This document shows positions 34,917 to 46,542 of a stretch of 64,000 bases of DNA, one piece after another (within the stretch, counting starts at the first letter, position 1; every line of letters starts with the position of its first letter). The translations under genes were made by a program, and so were the position numbers. Under the pieces are notes generated by a model. The model was not told the DNA's origin and ran no database searches. It saw nothing but the letters and a program-made list of their open reading frames with translations. Source of the stretch: Ziziphus jujuba (Eukaryota > Streptophyta > Magnoliopsida > Rosales > Rhamnaceae); contig NC_083379.1 in assembly GCF_031755915.1 (NCBI RefSeq), positions 14,989,501 through 15,053,500 of the forward strand. The letters run 5' to 3'.

Positions 34917-37911
34917 TGTAACACCCCGTCCCGAATCGCACCGGAATCCGTGCACGTTGACCGAGGTTGACCGTTGACCGTTGACCGAAGGGGTCAAAGT
35001 TGACTTTTTGACTCGGTGGGAATTTCGAGTTGACCAGGGTACCGTGGCGAAGTGCATGACGCCCTGAGTTCGTAGACTAGTAGCACGTCGAAAACGGAGC
35101 TACGGTTTGAAAGTTATGGGCAAAACAAGTTGAAGTGTAAACTGTCTAAAAGGTGCCGGGAGTTGACTTTTTCTTGTGATGTAATTGTGAGTTGACTCTT
35201 GTATGGTTGTGAAGTGCTCGTCGATACGAGTTCATAGACTAGCGGCACGCTTAAAACGGACATCCGGTTAAAAAGTTATGGACGTTTGAAGTTTACCGGA
35301 TACCGTATTATTTTAATATTTTTTTTGGGTCGGTGAACAGTGAAACGCCACGTGTCAGTTTCTGATTGGTCCACGTGGCATGAACAGTGTCATGCAGGGG
35401 TTTTATTTGTTAAAACACTCGAGAAAGAGAGAGAGGAGAGAGAAAGAGAGAGCCACCGCCGGCCACCGGATTTTGTCACTGTTCCGGCCGAGTTACTGTA
35501 CACGCGCCGGACAGAAAGCTTGCCCACCTCATTTCCGGCAAAACCTCCAAATTTCACGGCGAACGGCCGCCGGACGCGCCCGGATCGGACGTCCGAAGTT
35601 TGGCGGCGATTTTTCCCCTCCACCGCCGGCCACCGCGAATCGGCACTATTCCGGCCGATAAACAGTACACGCGCCTGACAGCCTTGATCCTCTCCTCAAG
35701 TCCGGCCTACCCACCAAAAATCACGACCATCGGACCACCGACGCGCCGGGATCGGAGCGTTTTCCGGCGAGGGGTCGAAAATCTTCAAACGGTGATTTCT
35801 CCGCCGTCCGACCTCCGTTTTGCTCACCGTCGGTCCCGTTGGATTGCTCTCCTCACGATCTACAAATCTGCAAAATTTCACAGCAAACGGCCACCGTCGG
35901 AAATTACTGTTCCGGCGACGGTTGCCGGTGACGTGGCGGCCCGCCGGAAAGTACTGTTCCGGCGAGTACCCTGAAAATTCCGGCCAGCTCCAGTCCGCAG
36001 TGTTCGACCTCCTGAACCCAAATCCGACTTCCGTTTCCACCAATTCGCGACGGTTTGGGAGAATTGCGGAGCCGAAACCCGAAAAGCTTCCCGATAAAAT
36101 TCCGACCCCGTCGGGTACGATCATCGGAAATTAAGACCGGATCTGTGATTAGCATCACTCGAGCTTCGATTCGGTATATAATTCGTAAATTTTAGTTATC
36201 GTTTGGTGTTCGCTCCCCGGGTACCCATTTGGGGATTACCCGAATAAAATATTAATATTTGTGGTTTTGGTACTGTGGATGTTTTAGGTGCACGTGCAAG
36301 TAGCGGAGTCGATCCTGCGGAGGATCTTGATTGAGATACGTGCACAAGGTGAGTGACCCACCTTCAAATTAATTTTGGGGAATTTAATTGATGAATATAT
36401 TATGTGTGAATTAAATATTTGGAATTTAATATCTATGTGCCAAATATTTATTGGATTTATTGTAGAATTATTTATGAATTTATTGGATTTAAGAAAATGC
36501 GAATTCTACAAATTTATGCCATGTGGAATTATTTTATGGTTTTGAGGATTTTGAAATTTGTGTGGTTTTAATGGTAAATTGGGCATGATTTGATTTTCAA
36601 ATATTTCAAAGAAAATATTTGGTTATATTGGTGATTTCAATTTTTATAAAATATGCCCATGGAATATTATGAGATTTGATTATGATATTTCGAGAAATTA
36701 TTTATGCTATTGGGAAAATGTGGATATTTGAATTGATGGATTTGGAAGTTGGTGGATTTGAAAATCATGGAATTTATGGTATGGATTATAAGGAAATTGT
36801 GGAGAATTTCCCGGTTCAAGCGGATGGATTATGCCCGCTATGCTTATGAAAAATGTGAAATTTGTTTTATGATTTAAATTTATGGATTTTATAATTTTTA
36901 GATGCACCGTGCACGTACTGGTGTTCTGATTATGTGATATGGTATATGTGATATGGTTAGTGTGCACACGGTTGTGATTAGCGCGCAGGTGGGTGTGAGT
37001 AGCGCGCGGTTGATATTATGAGGGTGTCCTGTGGATGCCATCGGAGAGGGCGGCCACCCCCCTTTGGCCGGGACACCAGGTTAGCAGCGGCGCTGTGGGA
37101 CGCCACGCGACCGTATGCCGGTTTCTTTCTATAACCTCCTGTCTGGCGGTACCTTGGGACGCTGGGTACTGTTGGCGCCACTGGTATATAGTGGGTGCAT
37201 CAAATGATTTTCAGAACTGTGTTTTAAAAATAAAATGTTAATGAAAAATATAATTGTTACCGCTTCTGGTATTTAATTGATGTCTTGGTTTTCGGGAAAT
37301 ATGAATAAAGGGTTTTGTGAAATTGTTTTAAAAGGGGAACCTTTCCAACTGAGAGAATTGTAAGGGTTTTGAGAGAAAATATTATTTCCAAATAATTATT
37401 ATTTATACTTATTACTGTGATATTATATGGTATAGTAGTAGGGTCGCTCACTGAGATGATTAGCATCTCACACTCTTAAATTCCGTTCCTCTAGGTACCA
37501 GGTTGTCGGTGTTCACTCGGAGCGGACTTGATCTTCCTCGCTGTATTTGTTCGCGCAGTACCTTGTTCTTCTTTTACTGCAGTTGTAATATTTCGTTCAC
37601 TTTTGCTGTATTCTGTATTTTGTAGTACTTCATAAAGCTCTGTATACTGTATGGGACACTTATGTATTTGTATTGCACTGGATTACTGTATTTTTATTTT
37701 GGAGTGCTGAAATTTGTGGAACCAGTTCGTCGTACTGTGGGAGGAATAAGGGAACAATTATAGAAGTGTGTTTTCAGTGCAGGAAATTTTGTGGTAAGTC
37801 CATCCCTTAGGGGAGGTTCTGCCGGATCTTCCACAGAAGGGTCCGGTAGGGTTTCCCTGGGATCAGGGCTTGTCTAGGGTTCCGGTGGGGAACTTTGGAC
37901 GGGTCCTGACA
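34917..37911 (+). repeat. LTR3 (3' LTR of the array)
   Basis: It is 2,995 bp, TGTAACACC...CCTGACA, followed at once by the CAGGG duplication (37912-37916). Its LTR-internal landmarks are at 36175 (TATA), 36243 (AATAAA) and 36288 (leader stem). No PBS follows, confirming that it is the end of the array. Confidence 0.93.
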
Positions 37912-37960
37912 CAGGGCTTGTCTAGGGTTCCGGGAAAGGAATTCTGAACGGGTCCTGACA
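37912..37960 (+). mobile_element. Old solo LTR, 3' end
   Basis: After the CAGGG repeat, 44 bp (37917-37960) complete the old LTR and end GGGTCCTGACA. They resemble but differ from the same part of LTR3 (AAGGAATTCTGAACG against GGGGAACTTTGGACG). AATTA at 37961-37965 matches the left flank at 16542-16546. Confidence 0.85.
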
Positions 37961-38105
37961 AATTACTTGTGGAATTTGGGTGAAGAAGTAAAAGAAGTAT
38001 TGGAAAAATTATCTACTGCACTACACAAACAATTTATTTATTCAATTTAAGCCACTGTTAGTATAAGTAACTATATAGGTGTTTTACCAGTGATATTTTT
38101 AAAAA

Positions 38106-38970
38106 GGAAAGATTTCGTATATACATCTTCGAGATTTGATGAGGATTAGTTGACACCTCAAATTTGAAAATTCATCACTTAACTCATTGAACTTTGGATA
38201 ATTATCATTTATCATTTTAGACTCCTTTGAAAAGTGTCAAAATTTATAAGACTAATTTTTGAAAATTAGTTTACTAAATTAAATTTTCCTATGAATTATT
38301 TTTTAGAATATTTGGTTTGTATAAGGATATTTAGGAATTATAAATAATTAATTAATTTGAGTTTTAAAAAATTAAGAATAAAAATTTCTTTTAGTAAAAT
38401 ATATAAAACTAATTTTTCTTGAAAATTCAAAATAACACCTTTTTTGAAGAATTCATTTTCTATCATATTTTTTGAAGATTTAGTTTTCCCTGAGCCCACA
38501 ATTTTTTCCTTCTAAAAATCATCCAAGCACAAGAAAATTTTATTTTCCTAGAAAATTTTCCAAACAATGCGTTAGGGGAAAATCTATTTTGCTTTACAGA
38601 ACAAAATAAATATTACATTATAATATTACATTATTATCAATAATTTATTTTGTTATAGTGTACATTAAAAAATATCATTTACCATAAATTTCATTTATAT
38701 AGTAATAGAGAATATCATTCACAAACAATACTAATAATAATGACAAGCAATGTAATTAAAAAATGATAAGTAAATTATTATTTTTCATATATATCATTAC
38801 ATAAAAGGATCAAAAAATAAAGTTTGATAAAAAATATAAGGGGCAAACTGGAGTTTTCCAAAAAGAATTTAATTAAAAATCAATTCCAAAGGAGGTAAAT
38901 GATGACTCTTCAAACGTTGAGAGTGTCAATAAATTTTTATCAAAGATTAGAAGTGTAGATGAAATTTTCC
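38106..38970. mobile_element. Mutator-like / long-TIR element, 865 bp
   Basis: The left end GGAAAGATTTCGTATATACA and the inverted right end GGAAAATTTCATCTACAC are similar. The likeness continues about 130 bp inward, through GATTAGTTGACACCT-like and AATCAT/TTCATCA-like blocks. Flanking 9-bp repeats TTTTAAAAA (38097-38105) and CTTTAAAAA (38971-38979) differ at one base. There is no coding capacity. The interior is AT-rich and may hold another small MITE. Confidence 0.55.
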
Positions 38971-38979
38971 CTTTAAAAA

Positions 38980-40146
38980 CTCTCTAAACAATATACAATA
39001 TTTGAGTTCCTTTTCAAATGGCCAAAAATTATTCGGTATCCCAAGGTTGTATATGATTTGATGTACATGCCCAATCAAATAATACAATATATAAAAAGAG
39101 AGGCAATTTGTGTTGTGTTTCATGTTAGCCCATTATGTAAAGCAGTTAAGTATATCAAGATTTTTCAACCCTAACCCATATCCATTTAAAATTTATGTTA
39201 AACAGCTTGATCTGTTTAATCTGTTTTAATAAAATATTATTTCTTTTCTACTTGATATATTAAATGTATATTTATTTATTATTATTTTTAATTGATATGT
39301 ATTAATTTAATTTATTCATATTAATTTGTATTAATATCAAGTTAAACGCGTTAACTGTTAATAACCCATTTATATTGATCGTCATTTTTTAGTTGGATTA
39401 CGTTTCCAACCAAAATTATATACCATTAGATTGTGAAGCTAAGTTGCGGAGATGACAGTTAGAAATTGCATTATTCGGATTTTCCATTTCAATTTAATGG
39501 TACACATGCACTACTTGATTAATTAGTCATGCATATCAAATCATGAGTTGAATAATTTTTTGATAAATAATTTGAAGTGAATATGATTATTAAATAAGAA
39601 ATAAATTTTTTTTTTAAAGAAAAATGCATATATACAATTAACGCAATAATATTTTTTTAAAAATTTTAGCTGCACACCTAAATAAACTTGATATAGTTTC
39701 AAAATTAATTTATATTTTTAATCCTCATATAAAGTTATTATTAAGGATATTCATTAATTAAGTTTATAAAGTGCAACCAAACATCTATATATACAACTAA
39801 ACAATTTAGAAGTTACGAATGAATAATCTTAAACGATACATTCTTTAAAAATCTTCGGAAGTTTAAAATTAGATAATTTTGAATATGTTCAAAAATATAC
39901 AACCAAATATTTTTAAAATTATACAAAAGAATAGACTAAATAACACCCAAAAAAATTTATATTATTCAAGATACTTGATGGTAAGAAAATAGTAACTTAA
40001 TGCTTGGTTTAAATGGCAGATGTAGGAAATTTTTTCAAGGGGTACTATTATATAGTAGAGTAAAATGTTTTCAATTTTTATTTAGAAGAAATACAAACAT
40101 ATACTAAATCGAAACATCATATGCTATACTATAATCAAGCTAATTA
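38980..40146. other. AT-rich intergenic DNA
   Basis: No gene seen. About 39130-39400 contains phrases such as AACCCATATCC, TTAAACGCGTTAACTG and AATAACCCATTTAT. These resemble the hAT-like element at 14254-14937, so it may be a decayed relative. Confidence 0.4.
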
Positions 40147-40154
40147 AAATATTT

Positions 40155-40258
40155 AATGAGTGGGTTGGCCTAGTGATATGTCTTCACATCGATATCTTTG
40201 AAGTCGTGAGTTCAAGTTGCTGATCCTCCCTTCTCTTTAGATTTAAAAAAATTAGTAT
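40155..40258 (+). mobile_element. Possible tRNA-derived SINE fragment
   Basis: GAGTGGGTTGGCCTAGTGAT followed about 45 bp later by GTCGTGAGTTCAAGTTGC resembles the A-box and B-box of plant SINEs. A pyrimidine stretch (CCTCCCTTCTC) and an A/T-rich tail follow. This is based on remembered layout only, and no target duplication was established. Confidence 0.4.
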
Positions 40259-40908
40259 AACCCTAATTTTAAAAAAGTAATAATAATTAGAACATTAGGT
40301 TAAAAAAAAAAAAAAGTAGATTGAAAATATTTTTTTTTTCCCGCATAAGTTTTGGCATAAAAAATTTAAAAAAAAAAAAAATCTCAATACATGCAGTTTG
40401 GATATAGATTGCAAAGGCATATATTTGATATATAGAAAGCAAGAATGTTGAAAGGTGAAGAAAAAAATTTTAAATAAAAAATGAGAACAGATTGAGGCCC
40501 CATGTGGGTCCACCCTTGTTTGGTTTTCCTTTCAAGATGTGCAAGAGGGTTGTTGGTTTAATAAAGTGAAATATTTTTTTATTGTAATCCTAATTTAAAA
40601 AAATAATAATAATAATTAGAATATTAAGTAAAAAAAGTATATTGAAAATAATATTATTTTTTTCTTTTCCCGTTTAAGTTTTGGCATTAAAAAAAAAAAA
40701 AAAAAAAAAACCCTCAATATGCACAGTTTGGATATAGATTGCAAAGGGCGTGTTTGGTATTTAGAAAGCAAGGACGTAAAAAGGTGAAGAAAAAAATTTA
40801 AAAAAAAAATGAGAACATATTGAAGCCTCATGTGGGTCCACCCATGCTTGGTTTTTCTTTCAAGCTGTGCAAGAATGTTGCTGGTTTAATGAAGTGAAAT
40901 ACTTGCAA
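40259..40908. repeat. Tandem duplication, ~325-bp unit, 2 copies
   Basis: Unit 1 (about 40259-40583) and unit 2 (about 40584-40908) share, in order, CCTAATTTTAAAAAA, TTTTGGCAT, CAGTTTGGATATAGATTGCA, AGAAAGCAAG, CATGTGGGTCCACCC and AGTGAAATA. They differ by scattered substitutions and by A-tract length. Short Phe/Lys-rich frames here are artefacts of the A and T tracts. Confidence 0.8.
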
Positions 40909-42205
40909 GTGAGCTACAGTGGCGTGGCGGTAATATCGTTGCCCATGCCAGTGCCACTGATGGATCCAAACTTGACATTGTAGATTATATGATCAGAATT
41001 GTGGTTTCCAATTGGTTTTTAGTTCCTTTGTTTTTGTTTTGCTAACTTTTTATTTTCTTCTTACGCAACTTGCTGGTCATATAGTTTTAGCTTTTGCTTG
41101 GCCAAAGAAAGTGAGAGAAACATTTTGCATCAAAGTGTGAGTATGGGTAGATAGTTTAGGCATTATAAAAACTAGGGATATTATCAACACTAGTTCCAAA
41201 ACTATATATTCAATTTCACATTGGTCCTCAAATTTTTTATTTTATTTTTTTGACAAATTCATCCTCAAACTAGTACCAACAATGCATCATTGGTCCCTCT
41301 GTCCTTTACCATCCATTTGTACCGTTAAACTCACGTGCTTTACATGTGAGCCAATTATGAGGGGTATTTGAGGTCTTTTCTTACCTATTTCCTTTATTCC
41401 TTCTCTTATAGCACACCACCCTATGCTAATCTTGTGATATCTTGATTAATCTATTCAGTTTTCGTCATTTTTGAACTCATCCAATCATCTTCACTATTAG
41501 AAAGATGAGAAGGAGCTCCACCTTCAACCTTCAAGATCCACCAAATACTATGAACCCAACATCCAAAATCCATTTTGGAAGCTCCACTAATCTATATATA
41601 AGACTTCTAAAAGCTTCAAAGTCAAATGAAAGAAATTGCATCAGAAGTCAATTTCGATTTTTTTTTTTTTCTTTCTTAAGTAGAATATAATTTTCAATTT
41701 TTTAATCTAATAATTTTGAATATAACGAAAAATTCATAATTTTTTTTTTTTTACTCTATTTTGTTTCAGTACGCATATTAAGGGGAGATGATTCAATTTA
41801 CTAAACCAATTATCATCAACTAAAAATCACTATTTCAATAATATAATTTTAAAAATACAAAAACAATTTAATTAAAATTTGATTGGTTGATCTTGATGTA
41901 TTATTTTGATTACCGTTTATACTTGGATAAAGTTTTTCCTTTTTCATATTATTTTAAATCTCAATCATAACTAGTAAATTGAAAGTTTGAACAACAATGG
42001 CAGGCCACTTCTCTTCAAGGTTGGGAAAAATTTAAATTTCAACAATATTATAATCATTTTCAGTTCATTTTTTAGGTTTGCAAAGAAAAAAAGGTGGTGC
42101 ATATGAAGGGGAGGGGAGAAGGGAAGGTGGTGCATACAAGGGAGAGAAGGATAATGAAAAAAACCTTAAATGTCCTTCATAATTTGCTTACTTTTAAAGC
42201 ATGTG

Positions 42206-45017
42206 TGTAACAACCCGTATCCAAAATAACCCTGTTGTTCATGTTGGACAAAGTTTGACCAAGCGGATTGTATATGGATCCAAATTTGACTTTTTCGATA
42301 GTTAAGATTTTTTGTTTGACTGATGTATCATTTTGTAGATCTCATCGATACGAATTCGTAGACTGGCGGCACGCCAAATTCTGAGTTACGGATAAAAAGT
42401 TATGATTCTGTAAAATTTCAAATATTAGTTTTATATCAGTGTCCAAATCAGTCTCAGATTTTCATCTGTTCATGACCCAAGGCTCTATATAAATGTTGAA
42501 AAGTGTACCCAATAGGAAACAAGTCCTAAAATTTCTCTTCAGACCCATGGATCCGAACCGGATCGTTTCGAACCCGTTTTAATCCCAACTGTGTTATCAC
42601 CGTTTTGTCCAAATTCGACCACCATCTTGATGCACATGCCAACCATCCTTGTTACCCACCTTGAGACAACTAAGACGGCCAAATTTTAGGCCAAACCGCG
42701 AACCAATGCGCTGGGATCAGCCTTTTGAAGTCGGTAGCAGATGTTTTGCATTTTTCGGCCGGACTGACCCATACACCCTTTCCCCTATATTTAGACCCTC
42801 TAAACTCATTTTCATGTTCCATTTGCCAAGATTCCTCACTGTTTGAAAGATACATCAATGGGAAGTTTGGCCAAAATTTCCATCAATTTTTTTGGCCACC
42901 GATAACATTTTTGGACTGATGTGAGTATATCATTGTGTTTCTTATCTCTTGGGCTTTCCGTTGATATAAAATTTGCAAATTTTTGATATCGTTTGATAAT
43001 TTTTTTATTTTTGGGTCCATTGGTTAAATAGTGGATAAATTCGGATTGTGTTTGGACAAAATTGAAGTTGCATTAGTGAAATTAGATATTATTAGGACTC
43101 ATTAGAAGGTGCAATTTTGAAATATTAGCCTCTGGACGAAAAGCCCCAATTTTGGATGTCGGGTTTTAAGGGTAAGCAATATAATTTGACTAGTCAATAT
43201 CTAATTTGCTTAATTTTATAGTTGTACAAATTAATTTAAGACATTTGGTATTCACAAATATTTTTTTGTTTAGTTATTGAAGCCTGAAAATATTTTATTA
43301 TATTATAGACACTAAAGTTGAGCTCGGAGGCGATCCTGCAAGGGTGTAGGAGTGAGCATCTGTAGTTCTATGAGTGATTATATTTTTAAAAGTGTTTTGG
43401 GCATGTAGTATAATATATATGATTCGGTTATTTTACGTATATATCATTTGATTTAAATTATTACTTTATGCATATATGAATATCAACATTTACATCTATG
43501 TGTTATTATTTTATGTTAATTTTGATAAGATTTTAAATGGTTTCTAACTCTGATGAGTTTATAGTGAACTTGTGAATCATATTATTTAAATATCTTGATA
43601 TTTGAATTGAGATTTTAAATTATTTTGAAAATTAATTTATTTGAGAAAGCAAATTGAAAATTATATGATTTTAAGCATGTCCAAGTATTTTACAATTTTA
43701 TGTGCTTAAAATTGATTTATGGTGATATATATTTTACTGTAGTATTTCTGATTTTAGTATGAAATAATGATTTAAAAATTATGAAATATTTAAACATGCG
43801 GTTGAGTTTTAATATTAAATTATGATTATGATACAGTATCGTTTGGAAAAATATGATCTCATAAGATTATTTTACAAATATTGTATTGTTTATTTTTAAT
43901 TGATGTACCATATAGTACCAGTATTTCGGATCAGTATTATATTATAGCACGCAGGTTTATCACGATGCCGTGAGGTTGTGTTTATTCGGACAGTCTATTA
44001 TTATCATGAATAGTGAGGTTGGGTTCATCCCGACGGTTTATTATTACCACGGACCGTGAGGTTAGGTTCATCCCTACTATTTATTATTGTCACAGGCTGT
44101 GAGGTTAGGTTCATCTCAATGTTTTATTGTTACCACAGACTGTGAGGTTGGGTATGTCCCAACGGTTTACTATTTCCAAAATACCTTTCGTAGATTAAGG
44201 GTTGTGAGATTGATGTATCCCATGGTTTACAGTTGCGGTTTGGTATATCGTATGATACATTGTTTATGTTCTGAGTATATTATTGGTTTACCAATATTGT
44301 GGTTATTACTGTACTTTTATATTATTTTATGAAATTGTATTTATAATATTTTATGTTTAATATTTATATCTCGATTAAGATATTTTACAATATTATAATG
44401 ATCGTTCACTTTATATCTTTTTTAGCATCGATTTTACGGTATTGAATTGGGCTATAAGTTTGGGTTTTATGAACTAGTTTTAAAAAGGAAATTTTCAAAA
44501 TAGTGAAACGAGAGGTCTTGAGAGAAATTCATTTTCCTATTATACTATATCACTCACTAAAATTTATTTATCTCACGTTTTATTTGTTTTAAATTCGTTC
44601 TCCTAAGTCTAGGCAGTTAGTGGCAGTCTATATTGCGCACCGTTTGTCACGTCATTCTTTCCACAACAGCAGCAATATCTATCTATCTTTTTTTATTTAT
44701 CATTTATTTGTTCTTCTAAACCTTGCAAATACTCTTAAAATGCTTTGATCTAAATTTTGGACATAGTAGAGTCCATATTATATATATGTGTAGTTATGGC
44801 CTGTAATGCGATAGGCTGGTTGTAGACCATAGTTATGGACTTTTATGCTGTTGTGATTTTATATTTATATATTGAGATATTATTGATAATGCTTATATTC
44901 GTTTATTCACGTTTTAAGTAAGGTTTCATTGGATTTTTTTAAAGATTATCTGGTAGGACTTCACTAGAAGAGACCACCTGGGAGATCCTAGGAGGATTCC
45001 CGGAGCAGGTCCTATCA
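42206..45017 (+). mobile_element. Second solo LTR of a related gypsy family
   Basis: It starts TGTAACAACCCGTATCC and ends CAGGTCCTATCA. It is a diverged relative of the LTRs at 16547 and 19407: shared landmarks include CGATACGAATTCGTAGACTGGCGGCACG (42348-42375, split here only by substitutions), AAAAAGTTATG, GGCGATCCTGCA near 43330, TTTTGAACTAG-like and GTCTTGAGAGAAA segments, and TTAAATTCGTTCTCCTA. Flanks are TGTG on both sides; if the LTR ends one base earlier the duplication is ATGTG. There is no PBS, PPT or coding region, so it is a solo LTR. A 43-bp minisatellite lies within it. Confidence 0.75.
43970..44184. repeat. 43-bp minisatellite, 5 units
   Basis: GTGAGGTT recurs at 43970, 44013, 44056, 44099 and 44142, an exact 43-bp spacing. 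The units share GGTTCATCCC and GTTTATTATTACCAC-like parts. A degraded further unit begins at about 44204. It lies inside the solo LTR and is absent from the other LTRs here. Confidence 0.85.
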
Positions 45018-45348
45018 TGTGAGTTTCACGGAATGGATGGAAAAAGGGGATGGAAAAGAACCTAGGGACTAATGTGAATTATTAAAATTAGTTTAAAGAT
45101 GAAATTGTCAAAACAAAAAAAATTTAAGGACTGAAGTGATACTGATTATCTGGTTAAGGACTAATAATAACAATATCCCTAAAAACTATATAAACTTTTC
45201 ATAAAAATTTTGAATATTTTGTTGGTGGTGTATAAAGATTGTAACTATACAGTGTTTTTTTAGAAATGTAAAAAGAACATTTTTTTTTTCTTTTTTCCTT
45301 TTTTTTTTTTTTGTAACGGTGGAAAATATATAATATACATGTATTTAC

Positions 45349-45351
45349 ACA

Positions 45352-45434
<83 letters not shown>
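45349..45434. repeat. Compound microsatellite (CA)n(TA)n(GA)n
   Basis: Three adjoining dinucleotide tracts: CA with two interruptions, then TA, then GA, ending at GAGAGTAATG. Confidence 0.9.
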
Positions 45435-45692
45435 TAATGATAGGGTATTTAGAAAGAAAGACACCTGTGTATCAATTTACATCGTTCAAATGATGACACA
45501 TCATTTTATTTTGTTAATTTTTTAAATAAATCTAAATAAATAAATAAAAAGAGCAACTCATAAAATACATACAGGACAACTATTAATTATTTTTTATTGT
45601 TGATTTAACTCTTTTACAGCTAATTGAAAAGAAAAAAAAAATTTCCTATGTGACATCTTACACGACATTTCCCTCTTATAAATCCCTTAGGC

Positions 45693-45899
45693 CATATTTG
45701 GTGTAGTTTTATTTGTGCTTTTGCTTCTATTTTTACTTTTTCAGAAATATTTTTTGAAAAAAATTATGTTTTATTAACTTTAGTTAGAATTGTTTTTAAA
45801 GATCTAAACTATTTTTTGAAAATTATCCACAAAATATCATAACTAACTTTTGAACCTCAAAAATTTTATTTTAAATTTTTAAAAACTATATCAAATAAG
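45693..45899. mobile_element. Small MITE
   Basis: Terminal inverted repeats CATATTTGGTGTAGTTTT and AAAACTATATCAAATAAG with a few mismatches enclose about 170 bp of AT-rich sequence. The target duplication is unclear. Confidence 0.5.
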
Positions 45900-46484
45900 A
45901 TTTTATAAAATCTTCACAGTATCAAAATTTATTAAGGAAATTGATTGGAAATGTGCTAACATAATGGAAATATGCTAATGTGTACTCAGTACGTCAGTAG
46001 ATTTATAAGTGTGAGGTGGAGATTAAACAACAACAAAATTCCGTGATTTAAAATGAGAAAATTAATAGGGTCTAGCCGTCCCTTCCTACTAGCTACTAAT
46101 GGTTAGATAATTCCCACCATTCCCTCTCTCCCATTCGTTGCACAAACATGCATCGTTATCATTTTGAATTCCAAGAACATCAAATTGGTTCGCCGTTGAT
46201 AGACAGATATAAGTTGCTATGATATGATAATTAATAACCTTTCCTTTCATCAATTACATATATACATAAATTTACCAAAAAAAATTACATATATACATAT
46301 TTACCAAAAAAGAAAAAAATTACATAGATACAAATATCTTTCTTTATTTTATTTGGTAGCATAAGATCATTCGGTAATGGAGTGGGATGTTGAGTAGGCT
46401 ACCAAATTTGTATTTATTTATTTATTTTTAAAATTGATGGGGTGATTTTTTAAATAACCAAATGGGTGATGATTATTGGTGGTT

Positions 46485-46542
<58 letters not shown>

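Larger units (their letters stand above)
19407..37911 (+). mobile_element. Ty3/gypsy chromovirus-type array: LTR-int-LTR-int-LTR
   Basis: Three LTRs of exactly 2,995 bp alternate with two internal regions of exactly 4,760 bp, a 7,755-bp period over 18,505 bp. One CAGGG duplication flanks the whole array and none separates the units, so this is not two independent insertions. A likely origin is one insertion followed by unequal crossing-over between LTRs. Each unit has a PBS matching initiator tRNA-Met, an intact Gag-Pol frame with C-terminal chromodomain, and a PPT. Long LTRs and the chromodomain suggest the Tekay/Del clade. The target was an older related LTR. Confidence 0.93.
41175..45179. 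mobile_element. Mutator-like element split by a solo LTR
   Basis: A perfect 9-bp duplication TAAAAACTA flanks it (41166-41174, 45180-45188). The TIRs begin GGGATATT and extend about 240 bp: left 41175-41410, right 42130-42205 plus 45018-45179. The solo LTR at 42206-45017 sits inside the right TIR. Without it the element is about 1.19 kb, close to the 1,180-bp element at 5338-6517, which shares the same first eight bases. The centre (41410-42130) has no recognised gene. Confidence 0.8.

Noticed and set aside
19407..37911. Two independent, adjacent insertions of the same element
   Set aside because: There is no target duplication between the units, the middle LTR is shared, and the outer CAGGG pair fits one event plus recombination.
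19402..37916. Junction of old and young LTRs made by homologous recombination
   Set aside because: At 19406/19407 the old LTR meets the first base of the young LTR end to end, which homologous exchange would not produce. The CAGGG duplication supports integration.
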